Positions 53,796 to 61,700 of a stretch of DNA of 64,000 nucleotides are shown here, in pieces (positions within the stretch are counted from its first letter, which is position 1; every line of letters starts with the position of its first letter). The stretch covers positions 1 to 64,000 of the forward strand of contig CAVRGH010000010.1 in NCBI GenBank assembly GCA_963720675.1, written 5' to 3'. This stretch comes from JALHSW01 sp963720675 (GTDB taxonomy: Bacteria; Actinomycetota; Acidimicrobiia; IMCC26256; PALSA-555). A program made the position numbers and the translations under genes. Below the pieces are notes generated by a model. It was not told where the DNA came from. It worked only from the letters and a program-made list of their open reading frames with translations, and did not search any database.

Positions 53796-54518
53796 GTGCC
53801 CGACGACAGACGGCTCGAGCGCTGGTTTCGTGAAGCGGAGCGAGTCGAGGGTGACGCCATCCCCGCGGCGACCGTCGTCCTGGTCCGCGAGCACCACGGC
53901 GCGCTCGAGACGCTCATGCTGCGCAAGAACTCGAAGCTCGCGTTCGGCGGGATGTGGGTGTTCCCGGGTGGGCGTATCGACGACGAAGACCGCGTGGGCT
54001 CGCCCGACACGGCCACTGCGGCGCGCCGGGCCGCGGTGCGGGAGGCGGCCGAGGAGGCCGGGCTGATCGTCGACGAGGGATCGCTGGCGTTCATCTCACA
54101 CTGGCTCCCACCCGCGTTGGCGCCGAAGCGGTTCGCGACCTGGTTCTTCGTGGCGCCGGCACCCGAGGGCGACGTCACGATCGACGGCGGCGAGATCCAC
54201 GAGTCCGACTGGATGCGCCCCGTCGACGCGCTCACCCGTCGGGACGCACTCGAGATCGAGCTCGCGCCACCGACGTGGATGACGTTGCACTACCTCGCCG
54301 AGTTCGACGACCTCGCGTCGCTCATGGCCGATGCGGCCGTCCGCGAGCCGTTCTTCTACGAGACGCGCTTCGGGAAGGGGACGTCGGGCCTGGTCGCGAT
54401 GTGGACGGGTGACGTCGGGTACACGGTCGAGACCGTCGACGACGCGTCGCTGGAGGCTCCGGGCCCGCGCCACCGGCTCTGGATGACCGAACGCTGGCAC
54501 CTCGAACGGGACATCTGA
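53796..54518 (+). CDS. NUDIX hydrolase family protein
   Basis: Intact, 240 residues from GTG 53796 after CAGGAGG. AATVVLVREHHGALETLMLR KNSKLAF, GGMWVFPGGRIDDEDRVGSP, and ARRAAVREAAEEAGLIVDEG: the Nudix box residues REAAEEAGL are intact, though the Gx5E portion is stretched. Similar to NUDT7/8/19-type CoA-pyrophosphatase-like Nudix proteins with an N-terminal PAATVVLVR strand. It could trim CoA esters, which would fit the CoA-rich surroundings; that is inference. Confidence 0.87.
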   Translation: MPDDRRLERWFREAERVEGDAIPAATVVLVREHHGALETLMLRKNSKLAFGGMWVFPGGRIDDEDRVGSPDTATAARRAAVREAAEEAGLIVDEGSLAFISHWLPPALAPKRFATWFFVAPAPEGDVTIDGGEIHESDWMRPVDALTRRDALEIELAPPTWMTLHYLAEFDDLASLMADAAVREPFFYETRFGKGTSGLVAMWTGDVGYTVETVDDASLEAPGPRHRLWMTERWHLERDI

Positions 54519-54571
54519 TCACCCGCGTCCGACGCACTGACGCATCCTGAGGACAGCGGGCTCGGTCCGGG

Positions 54572-55762
54572 CTAGAGGACGGGGAGCTCGTCCTGGACCC
54601 GGCCCAGGGAGCGCTTGGGGTTGGGGCCACGCTCGGCCACGTACGCCTCGCGCATCCGTGTGCTGCGGTGCACCGGGTCCTTGTCGAACTCCGGGATCAC
54701 GTGCTTGCCGAAGGTCTCGACGGCCTCGACCGCGACGTCGATCGGCATCGTCGTCGACAGCATGCCGAAGCACACCTGGTCGGCGCCCGCGTCCTCGTAC
54801 TCCTTGACCGACTTCGACACCTCGTCGGGCGTCCCGACCATCACCAGCTTCGCGGCGATGGCCTGGTCGAGCATCTCCGGCGTGGGCTCGGGGATGAGGG
54901 TCGGCCAGTCCGGGATGCCCTCGGGCTTCGGGAACGTGTCGAGGTAGTGGAACACGAGCGTGTTCTGGTAGCCGGACGTCATGTTGCAGGCGATGTCGCG
55001 CGCGCGCTGCCCGTCCTCGAGGCACAGCATCTGGCTGGTCACCATGACGTTGTCGTTGACGTACTCACCGACAGGCTCGGCCTTCTCGATGTTCGTCTTG
55101 TACACCTCGATCAGCGGCTTGAGCGTCTCCGGTGACCCGGTCGTGAAGCAGAGCACGCCGAGCCCGAGGCGCGCGGCCTTCTCGAACGTGCCGGGGTTGC
55201 CGGCCGCGACCCACATCGGCGGGTGCGGATCGGAGTAGGGCTTCGGCAGCACGTTGCGCGGCGGGAGGGAGAAGTACTTGCCGTCGAACTGGTACTCGTT
55301 CGACGACCACATCTTCTTGAACTCGGGCAGCACCTCGTCGACCATCGCCTTGGTGACCTCGGGGTCGGTGATGCCGAACCCGCGCTGCTCGGTGCTCGAC
55401 GAGCCGCGCCCGATGCCGAACTCGAAGCGACCTTGCGAGAGGTGGTCGAGCATCGCCACCTTCTCCGCGACCTTCGCGGGGTGCGAGACGGGCGGCGTGA
55501 TGTTGAAGATGCCGCTGCCGAGGTGGATGCGCTCGGTCACGCCGGCGAGGTAGCCGAGGAACGCCTCGTTGGAGGAGAGGTGCGAGTACTCGGTGAGGAA
55601 GTGGTGCTCGGTCGCCCACGTGTACTTGAAGCCGGCCTTGTCGGCGGCGACCGTCCAGGCGATCTCGTTCTTCAGGCGCTGGGCCTCGACCGACCACTCG
55701 TCGTCGACGGACTCGTAGGCCTGGTGGGGCGTGTAGAGGCTGTTGAAGAGCGAGAACTCCAT
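54572..55762 (-). CDS. LLM-class flavin/F420 monooxygenase
   Basis: Intact, 396 residues. MEFSLFNSLYTPHQAYESVD, WTVAADKAGFKYTWATEHHF, RIHLGSGIFNITPPVSHPAK, LDHLSQGRFEFGIGRGSSST EQRGFGI, VLPKPYSDPHPPMWVAAGNP. This is the longer luciferase-like monooxygenase type. A perfect KstR-type site lies 85 bases upstream (55847), so sterol-responsive expression is predicted. A good Shine-Dalgarno is not evident near the ATG (AGGAGTCTTC precedes it). Substrate unknown. Confidence 0.88.
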   Translation of the reverse strand: MEFSLFNSLYTPHQAYESVDDEWSVEAQRLKNEIAWTVAADKAGFKYTWATEHHFLTEYSHLSSNEAFLGYLAGVTERIHLGSGIFNITPPVSHPAKVAEKVAMLDHLSQGRFEFGIGRGSSSTEQRGFGITDPEVTKAMVDEVLPEFKKMWSSNEYQFDGKYFSLPPRNVLPKPYSDPHPPMWVAAGNPGTFEKAARLGLGVLCFTTGSPETLKPLIEVYKTNIEKAEPVGEYVNDNVMVTSQMLCLEDGQRARDIACNMTSGYQNTLVFHYLDTFPKPEGIPDWPTLIPEPTPEMLDQAIAAKLVMVGTPDEVSKSVKEYEDAGADQVCFGMLSTTMPIDVAVEAVETFGKHVIPEFDKDPVHRSTRMREAYVAERGPNPKRSLGRVQDELPVL

Positions 55763-55846
55763 GAAGACTCCTGGGTGGCGTGGTGGAAGCGAGGTGGAAG
55801 CAAGGAGGTCGAGACGGGCCGCAGCGTACCGAAGGGCCCGGGAAAG

Positions 55847-55860
55847 TGCAACACGTTCTA
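55847..55860 (-). promoter_or_regulatory. KstR-type operator upstream of the LLM monooxygenase
   Basis: TGCAACACGTTCTA on the plus strand fits TNNAACNNGTTNNA fully and differs by one base from the sites at 2177 and 56401. It lies between the SnoaL-like stop (55892) and the LLM start (55762), so it would act on the LLM gene alone. Confidence 0.75.
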
Positions 55861-55891
55861 GTTTGCTCGCCTGCCGGAGCCGGTGCCCGGA

Positions 55892-56362
55892 TCAGGCGCC
55901 GGTGGCGGCTCGCTTGGCCTCGAGCCAGCCCTTGACCATCTGGCCGAACTCGACCGGGTTGTACATGTCCTCCTCGTACGAGAACTGGCCGTTCCCGGCG
56001 TACTTCAGGAGCGTCCAGTTGTACTCACGGTGGTCGCTCCCGTCGCCCGGATCGTCCATCACGTTGGCGACCTGGCAGATGACCCAGCCCCGGCCCTCGT
56101 CGATGACGTACCAGTCGATCGGGAACGAGCTCATGTCCGCGTTGACCGGCTCGGCCATGCACGCGTTGATCCAGTCGAGGATCGCCTTGCGGCCGTACAT
56201 CCGGCCGTAGTGGTGCTCGTAGTACTCCGCGTCCTCGGTGAAGCACTCCGACCACGAGGTCCAGTCGCCGCTCTGACCGCACTCTGCCGCGGTCTCCTGG
56301 AACCGCGCGAACGCGGCCTCGATCTCGTCGCGACTGAACGCGCTCCCGCTCGAACCGGCCAC
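55892..56362 (-). CDS. SnoaL-like NTF2-fold protein
   Basis: Intact, 156 residues from GTG 56362, preceded by GGGGGGAG. VAGSSGSAFSRDEIEAAFAR, WTSWSECFTEDAEYYEHHYG, RMYGRKAILDWINACMAEPV, WYVIDEGRGWVICQVANVMD, EEDMYNPVEFGQMVKGWLEA. This is the longer SnoaL_4/ketosteroid-isomerase-like subclass. A perfect KstR-type site is 39 bases upstream. Its neighbour on the same strand is the LLM gene, also with its own site. Steroid isomerase or dehydratase activity is plausible but not shown. Confidence 0.86.
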   Translation of the reverse strand: MAGSSGSAFSRDEIEAAFARFQETAAECGQSGDWTSWSECFTEDAEYYEHHYGRMYGRKAILDWINACMAEPVNADMSSFPIDWYVIDEGRGWVICQVANVMDDPGDGSDHREYNWTLLKYAGNGQFSYEEDMYNPVEFGQMVKGWLEAKRAATGA

Positions 56363-56400
56363 GTGAGCTCCCCCCTGGATCGCCGCCACCGACGGCATGC

Positions 56401-56414
56401 TGCAACGCGTTCTA
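56401..56414. promoter_or_regulatory. KstR-type operator between SnoaL-like gene and DHA2 exporter
   Basis: TGCAACGCGTTCTA is identical to the site on chsE2 (2177-2190). It is 39 bases upstream of the SnoaL-like start (56362, minus) and 59 bases upstream of the MFS start (56473, plus), so it may control both divergent genes. Confidence 0.75.
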
Positions 56415-56472
56415 GCATCACCGCTTCGAGCCGTCGAGAGCACTCGACGGCCGCCGAGGGGAGCGGGGGCAG

Positions 56473-58014
56473 GTGAGCACCGATCGGCGAGTGGTCATCG
56501 TCTTCCTCGGGCTGATGCTGGGGAACGCGCTCGCCGCGCTCGACACGACGCTCGTCGCCACTGCGCTCCCGACGATCGTCGGCGACCTCGGGGGGCTGCG
56601 CGACCTGTCGTGGGTGGCGACGGCCTACATGCTCACGAGCCTGGCGTGCATGCCGCTGTACGGGAAGCTCGGCGATCTCTACGGGCGCAAGCGGATCTTC
56701 CTGGGTGCGATCGTGATCTTCCTCACCGGTTCGATCCTCTGCGGCATCGCGCAGACGATGACGCAGCTGATCTTCTTCCGTGCGGTGCAGGGCGTCGGTG
56801 CCGCGGGGTTGGTCGCGCTGCCGATGGCGATGCTCGCCGACCTGTTCCCGGCGCGCGACCTCGGACGCTGGCTCGGCTACGCGGGGTTCGTCTTCGCATT
56901 CTCGAGCATCGCCGGCCCGCTCTTCGGCGGCCTGTTCTCGCAGCACCTGTCGTGGCGGTGGGCCTTCCTCGTGAACGTGCCGCTCGGGATCCTCGCCTTC
57001 GTGATCGTCGCCCGCGGTCTGCACCTCCCGCCGAAGCGCACGGCGCTCCGCATCGACTGGCCCGGTCTCGCGCTCGTGATCGGCGCGGTGACCTGCGTCG
57101 TCTTCGTCGCGAGCTGGGGCGGATCACGCGAGCCGTGGGGCTCGCCGCTGATCCTCGGGCTCGGTGCTGCTGCGGTGTGCCTCACCGTCGCGCTCGTGAT
57201 GTGGGAGCGGCGCGCACCGGAACCGATCTTCCCGCCGCGCCTGTTCCGCATCGGGATCGCCCGGGTCACGCTCGTCCTCAACCTGCTGGTGGGGCTCCTG
57301 TTCTTCGCCGGGCTGTACTTCCTCTCCGCGTTCCTCCAGTTCGTCGACGGTGTCGACCCCACCGACTCCGGCCTCTACCTCATCCCGCTGATGGGCGGAG
57401 CGGTGTGCGGCACGGTGCTCGTCGGCCGCCTCGTCGTCCGCACCGGCCGCTACCGCGCGTACCCGATCATCGGCGGGTTCGTGGCGATGGCAGGCGTCGT
57501 GATGCTGGTGCGGCTCGACGACTCGAGCCCGGCCTACGAAGTGCTCCTGGGTGCGGCGGTCCTCGGCTTCGGCCTGGGCCTGTCGATGCAGGTCCTGATC
57601 CTCGCGATCCAGAACGCGGTCGAGCCGCGTGACCTCGGCGTCGCCACGTCGACGTCGATGTTCGCGCGGCAGCTGGGCGGTGCGGTGGGGCTCGCGCTGC
57701 TCGGCAGCGTGTTCAACAGTCAGCTCAAGCAGTGGATCGCCGACCTGGTTCCCGCGAGCGCCAACCTCGATCCGAGCCGCCTGCGCGGCCGTCCCGAGAC
57801 GCTTGCCGACCTCACGCCGGCCGTGCGCGACGCCGTCGCGGACGCCTTCGCACGCTCGCTGCACACCGTGTTCCTGTGGTGCATCCCGGTCGCGCTCGCC
57901 GCGCTGGTGCTCGCGTTCTTCCTGAAGGGGATCCCGTTGCGGGAGCACGTCGGTGAGGAGGAGACCGCGGGCGACGACCTCGCCGTCGCACTGGAAGGGG
58001 CGATCATCCCGTGA
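56473..58014 (+). CDS. MFS transporter, DHA2 (EmrB/QacA) family
   Basis: Intact, 513 residues from GTG 56473. NALAALDTTLVATALPTIVG is the DHA2 motif D1-like opening (L-D-x-T-x-V-x-x-A-L-P-x-I), then PLYGKLGDLYGRKRIFLGAI (motif A) and FFRAVQGVGAAGLVALPMAM (motif C region). About 14 hydrophobic segments including WAFLVNVPLGILAFVIVARG. Proton-driven drug or lipid export is the family role. The divergent KstR-type site links it to sterol metabolism, perhaps exporting steroid intermediates. Confidence 0.9.
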   Translation: MSTDRRVVIVFLGLMLGNALAALDTTLVATALPTIVGDLGGLRDLSWVATAYMLTSLACMPLYGKLGDLYGRKRIFLGAIVIFLTGSILCGIAQTMTQLIFFRAVQGVGAAGLVALPMAMLADLFPARDLGRWLGYAGFVFAFSSIAGPLFGGLFSQHLSWRWAFLVNVPLGILAFVIVARGLHLPPKRTALRIDWPGLALVIGAVTCVVFVASWGGSREPWGSPLILGLGAAAVCLTVALVMWERRAPEPIFPPRLFRIGIARVTLVLNLLVGLLFFAGLYFLSAFLQFVDGVDPTDSGLYLIPLMGGAVCGTVLVGRLVVRTGRYRAYPIIGGFVAMAGVVMLVRLDDSSPAYEVLLGAAVLGFGLGLSMQVLILAIQNAVEPRDLGVATSTSMFARQLGGAVGLALLGSVFNSQLKQWIADLVPASANLDPSRLRGRPETLADLTPAVRDAVADAFARSLHTVFLWCIPVALAALVLAFFLKGIPLREHVGEEETAGDDLAVALEGAIIP

Positions 58015-58018
58015 TCCG

Positions 58019-58074
58019 CGCCGACGGATGGAGGCACAGGGTGAAACCGCCGACGGATGGAGGCACAGGGTGAA
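58019..58074 (+). repeat. Direct duplication of a ribosome-binding/start leader
   Basis: A 27-base unit (58019-58045) recurs exactly at 58048-58074, period 29. Each holds GGATGGAGG followed by GGGTGAA. In the first copy the GTG at 58041 opens a 10-codon frame (MKPPTDGGTG) whose stop TGA (58071-58073) overlaps the GTG start (58070) of the LLM gene in the second copy, giving a GTGA coupling. Confidence 0.85.
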
Positions 58075-59011
58075 GGTCTCGGTCGGGCTGCCGACGCACC
58101 GCATCGACCGGTTCGACGAGCTCGCGAGCGCCGACGCGATCCGCGAGCTCTCGCAGGCGGCGGAGGAGGCCGGCTTCGACGCCGCGTTCGTCACCGAGCA
58201 CCCGTTCCCCGACGACGCCTGGCTCGCGAAGGGCGGGCACCACGCGCTCGATCCGTTCGTTGCGCTCGCGTTCGCGGCCGCCGCGACGAGCCGCCTGCGG
58301 CTGGAGACCAACCTGTGCATCGCCGCGTACCGCAACCCCTTCCTGCTCGCCAAGGCCGTCGCCACCCTCGATGCGCTGTCGGGTGGGCGGACGATCCTCG
58401 GCATCGGTGCGGGCTACCTCGAGGGTGAGTTCGCCGCGCTCGGCGCGCCGTTCGACGAGCGGAACGACCGCACCGACGAAGCGATCCGCGCGATGCGGGC
58501 GGCCTGGAGCGGCGATTCCGTCGTGATGGAAGGCGCGCACTTCGACGCCGCCGGCAACACGATGCTCCCGAAGCCCGCGCGGGCGGGGGGTCCCCCGATC
58601 TGGATCGGCGGCAACGCCAAGCGGGCGATCCGTCGGGCGGTCGAGCTCGCCGACGGGTGGGCGCCGATGCCGAACCCGGCGAAGTCGGCGGCCCGGCGCC
58701 GCACACCGGCGCTGGAGACCCTCGACGACCTCCACGCGCGGATCATCGAGGCGCACGAGGTCGCGGCGGCCGCGGGTCGAACGGCACCGCTCGAGATCGT
58801 GTTCATGCCCCTCGGGCTCGACATGTTCACCAACGCGCCCGTCGTGCCCGATGACGTCGTCGCGAGCATCCGGGCGCTGGCCGAGGTCGGGGTGACCTAC
58901 GTGACGACGAGCGTGCCGGGAGAGGCCCGGTCGGAGATCCTCGCCAACCTCGAGATCTTCCGTGACTCGATCATCCCGGAGATCCGTGACCTGGAAGGCA
59001 CGACCGGCTGA
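58070..59011 (+). CDS. LLM-class F420-type oxidoreductase
   Basis: Intact, 313 residues. VKVSVGLPTHRIDRFDELAS, EEAGFDAAFVTEHPFPDDAW, RLRLETNLCIAAYRNPFLLA, TLDALSGGRTILGIGAGYLE GEFAALG, PPIWIGGNAKRAIRRAVELA. Matches the TIGR03619-like F420 family (G-A-G-Y-L-x-x-E-F). GTG start is set by the duplicated leader and GGAGG. It lies 55 bases after the DHA2 exporter stop, possibly in its transcript. Confidence 0.87.
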   Translation: MKVSVGLPTHRIDRFDELASADAIRELSQAAEEAGFDAAFVTEHPFPDDAWLAKGGHHALDPFVALAFAAAATSRLRLETNLCIAAYRNPFLLAKAVATLDALSGGRTILGIGAGYLEGEFAALGAPFDERNDRTDEAIRAMRAAWSGDSVVMEGAHFDAAGNTMLPKPARAGGPPIWIGGNAKRAIRRAVELADGWAPMPNPAKSAARRRTPALETLDDLHARIIEAHEVAAAAGRTAPLEIVFMPLGLDMFTNAPVVPDDVVASIRALAEVGVTYVTTSVPGEARSEILANLEIFRDSIIPEIRDLEGTTG

Positions 59012-59043
59012 ACCTTGCCCAACGCATCCAAGGGAGGGCGGGG

Positions 59044-59970
59044 TCAGGTGAGGGACGCGAGGAGGTCGTGGGTGCGCTGCTTCGACGCCGCGCGGTCGGC
59101 GCCCACGCCGAAGACGGTCGCAGCGAGGTCGGTCACCCCGGCATCCGCGTAGGCGCGCAACCGCCGCTCGACCGTCGCCTCGTCGCCCACGATGCAGACC
59201 TCCGCCGGACCGGTGGCGTCACCGCGGCCGAGGATGCGCTGGTACGTGGCGATGTGCTCGTAGACCGCGAAGATCTTGGCGGCCCGGGCGCGTGCCTCGT
59301 CGGCGTCGTCATGCACGGCGACCGGGAGGCCGGCCACGATGCGGGGGCCGGGCCGACCCGCGGCGTCGGCTGCTTCGGTGATGCGGGGCACGACGTGCTC
59401 CGCGTGGGCGCGCTCGTCCGCCATCCAGGTGATCGTGCCGGTCGTGCGTTCGCCGGCGAGCCGGAGCATGAGGGGAGCGAGCGCGGAGAGCAGGATCGGG
59501 ACGGGCGCGGCATCGGGGACCCGCAGCGGCGCATGCACGCGGTACTGCTCACCGTCGAAGTCGACCTGCTCGTTCCCGCCCAGCGCCTGGTCGAGCACCT
59601 CGACGTACTCGCGTACGTGGTGGATCGGCCGCTCGTACGACAGCCCGTACATGCCCTCGATCACGACCTGGTGCGACGGGCCGATGCCGAGCGCGAGCCG
59701 ACCGCTCGCCGCGGCCTGGGTCGAGAGCGCCTGCTGGGCCATCCCGAGCGGGTGCCGCGAGTAGGTGGGCACGACCGCGGTGCCGAGCTCGATGCGGTCG
59801 GTGACCGCGGCCGCCATCGTGACGGCGGTGAGGGCGTCGAAGCTCCACGGGATGTGCGGGACCCAGGCGGTATGGAAGCCGGCTGCCTCGGCCGCGATCG
59901 CCGCATCTCGCAGCGCGGTCACGCCGGTCGATTCGCCGCTCGTCTCACTGATGAAGATGCCGATCCGCAT
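59044..59970 (-). CDS. LLM-class F420-type oxidoreductase
   Basis: Intact; start at ATG 59970 (MRIGIFISETSGESTGVTAL), with 59988 as an alternative, 308 residues. GTAVVPTYSRHPLGMAQQAL, RLALGIGPSHQVVIEGMYGL SYERPIHHVREYVEVLDQAL: the same block as the 37799 gene, TIGR03564-like. Family members bind F420 in the barrel. Divergent from the cupin gene, whose start lies only 12 bases away, so promoters overlap the coding starts. Confidence 0.87.
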   Translation of the reverse strand: MRIGIFISETSGESTGVTALRDAAIAAEAAGFHTAWVPHIPWSFDALTAVTMAAAVTDRIELGTAVVPTYSRHPLGMAQQALSTQAAASGRLALGIGPSHQVVIEGMYGLSYERPIHHVREYVEVLDQALGGNEQVDFDGEQYRVHAPLRVPDAAPVPILLSALAPLMLRLAGERTTGTITWMADERAHAEHVVPRITEAADAAGRPGPRIVAGLPVAVHDDADEARARAAKIFAVYEHIATYQRILGRGDATGPAEVCIVGDEATVERRLRAYADAGVTDLAATVFGVGADRAASKQRTHDLLASLT

Positions 59971-59981
59971 GAGGTGCGACG

Positions 59982-60560
59982 ATGGCACACATGAGCGAGC
60001 GACGTGCGTGTGGGGTGCCGGGGAACCGTGCGGTGCCGGCGCAGAGCGGGGTGCGGCGGGTGGTGACGGGCGTCGACGACGACGGGCGGTCGGTGTTCGT
60101 GTCCGATGGTCCGGCCAACGGGTCGGCCCAGTGGGCCGAGGTGTGGGTGACCGACCCGGTGCTCGGGCTCGACGCGGTGGTGGATCCGCACGACGGGCCC
60201 ATGGTGCTCGAGCCGCCCGCGGGCGGCTCCGCCTGGCGCGTGTTCGAGGTGCCGCCCGACGACGTCATGCGCGAGCAGATGGGCTCCGCCGTCGGCCACA
60301 TGGACGGGGTGGAGGCCGACGGGTTCCACACGACGTCGACCGTCGACCTGGTCATGGTGCTCGAGGGCGAGATCGCGCTCGAGCTCGACGACGGCGAGGT
60401 GCTGCTCGGTCCGGGCGACTGCGTCGTGCAGCGCGCCACGCGTCATGCGTGGCGTAACCGCAGCGGCGCGCGCGTCCGGATGATGGCGGTGATGCTGAGC
60501 CTGCAGGAGGCTGCCGACCCCGAGGACCAGGGCAACGCCGATGAGCAGGCCGCTCCCTAG
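59982..60560 (+). CDS. Cupin-domain protein
   Basis: Intact, 192 residues; GAGGTG at 59971-59976 supports ATG 59982 over 59991. N-terminal region GVRRVVTGVDDDGRSVFVSD, EVWVTDPVLGLDAVVDPHDG. C-terminal cupin: TTSTVDLVMVLEGEIALELD, DGEVLLGPGDCVVQRATRHA WRN, with conserved G-x-x-x-x-x-H-x-W. The family is known as cupin proteins beside aromatic and cholesterol-type catabolic genes; role unknown. Its TAG overlaps the convergent gene's stop by four bases (CTAG, 60557-60560). Confidence 0.84.
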   Translation: MAHMSERRACGVPGNRAVPAQSGVRRVVTGVDDDGRSVFVSDGPANGSAQWAEVWVTDPVLGLDAVVDPHDGPMVLEPPAGGSAWRVFEVPPDDVMREQMGSAVGHMDGVEADGFHTTSTVDLVMVLEGEIALELDDGEVLLGPGDCVVQRATRHAWRNRSGARVRMMAVMLSLQEAADPEDQGNADEQAAP

Positions 60561-60916
60561 GACTTCGCCGTGGTCTCCGGGGTGATCTCCTCGAAGATCA
60601 TGGTCTGCACCATCGGGTCGAGCTGGAGCAGCTCGGGGTCGATCGTGATGCGACCCTCGGCGAACGCGGTGCCGTTCGCGTCGGCGAAGTCCTGCCAGTC
60701 GTCGACCTCGATCTCGTAGAGCGCGAGGTACTGCTTCCCGCCCGCGTCGTCGCCGGGCATGACCTGGGCGCCCGCGAGCTTGAAGCGCCGGGCGGACTTC
60801 ACACCGGGCAGCGCGAGCACCTCTTGCATGTGCACGTCGTCGTACCACCGGTTGAAGTCGTCGTGGACGTCATCGCTCGTGGGGTTCGCCAGTGCGAGGA
60901 ACACTCCCTTGGGCAT
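60557..60916 (-). CDS. EthD-like/dimeric alpha-beta barrel protein
   Basis: Intact, 119 residues from ATG 60916 behind AGGAAGG. MPKGVFLALANPTSDDVHDD, FNRWYDDVHMQEVLALPGVK, SARRFKLAGAQVMPGDDAGG, KQYLALYEIEVDDWQDFADA. The W-Y-x-x-V-H and L-P-G-V motifs are those of EthD/DUF4286-like ferredoxin-fold proteins. These are often accessory to P450 or oxygenase systems. Probably co-transcribed with the SDR 35 bases upstream. Confidence 0.82.
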   Translation of the reverse strand: MPKGVFLALANPTSDDVHDDFNRWYDDVHMQEVLALPGVKSARRFKLAGAQVMPGDDAGGKQYLALYEIEVDDWQDFADANGTAFAEGRITIDPELLQLDPMVQTMIFEEITPETTAKS

Positions 60917-60950
60917 GTCGGGCCTTCCTGGTCGATGGTCGAGTGGATGA

Positions 60951-61700
60951 TCAGAGCATGGCGCCGCCGCCGTTGACCCCGAGCACCTGCCCGGTGATCC
61001 ACGACGCGGCGTCGGAGGCGAGGAAGCACACGGCACCCGCGACGTCGGCCGCGGTGCCGAGGCGCGCGGTCGGCCACGGCGGCCGGCGGTCGTCGTCCGG
61101 GCCCCTCGCCATCAGGCCCAGCGCGACGGAGTTCACCGTCACGCCGGTGTCGACGAGCTCCGCGGCGAGGTGGCGCGAGAAGCCGAGCGCGCCCGCCTTG
61201 CCGGCGCCGTAGAGCGAGATGCCCGTCGGCATGCCGATGCGCCCGCCCTCGGACGACACGGTGATGATGCGGCCGAACCCGCGCTCGCACATCCCGTCGA
61301 CCACGGCCTTGCAGCCGTTGAGCACGCCGTACACGTTCAGGCGGAGGAACTTGTCCCAGTCCTCGGGGGGCATCTCCCGGAAGGTGCGGGGGACGAAACC
61401 CTCGGCAGGGATGCCGGCGTTGTTCACGAGCACGTCGACGGGACCGAGCGCGGTCTCGACCGCGGCGACCATGGCCGCGACGGCGTCGAGACTCGTGACG
61501 TCGGCCGGAGCCGCAGTCGCGCGGCCACCGGCGGCGATGATCTCGCCGGCGACGCGCTCGGCGCGGTCCGGGTGGTAGTCGTTCACCGCGACGGCCGCGC
61601 CCTGTCGCGCCAGCTCGTGCGCGATGCCCTCACCGACGCCCTGGCCCGCACCGGTCACCAAGGCGACTCGGCCTGCGAGGTCGTCCGTCGCCGGGCTCAT
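60951..61700 (-). CDS. Short-chain dehydrogenase/reductase
   Basis: Intact, 249 residues; ATG overlaps the upstream LLM stop as ATGA (61697-61700). RVALVTGAGQGVGEGIAHEL, AVNDYHPDRAERVAGEIIAA, VDVLVNNAGIPAEGFVPRTF, IITVSSEGGRIGMPTGISLY GAGK has Ser and YxxxK, and VTVNSVALGLMARGPDDDRR. The coupling suggests that it processes the product of the LLM oxidoreductase. Substrate unknown. Confidence 0.88.
   Translation of the reverse strand: MSPATDDLAGRVALVTGAGQGVGEGIAHELARQGAAVAVNDYHPDRAERVAGEIIAAGGRATAAPADVTSLDAVAAMVAAVETALGPVDVLVNNAGIPAEGFVPRTFREMPPEDWDKFLRLNVYGVLNGCKAVVDGMCERGFGRIITVSSEGGRIGMPTGISLYGAGKAGALGFSRHLAAELVDTGVTVNSVALGLMARGPDDDRRPPWPTARLGTAADVAGAVCFLASDAASWITGQVLGVNGGGAML

Noticed and set aside
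55892..56362. BaiE-type bile-acid 7alpha-dehydratase
   Set aside because: The fold class agrees, but the residues do not resemble BaiE as I recall it; only the SnoaL-like label is kept.
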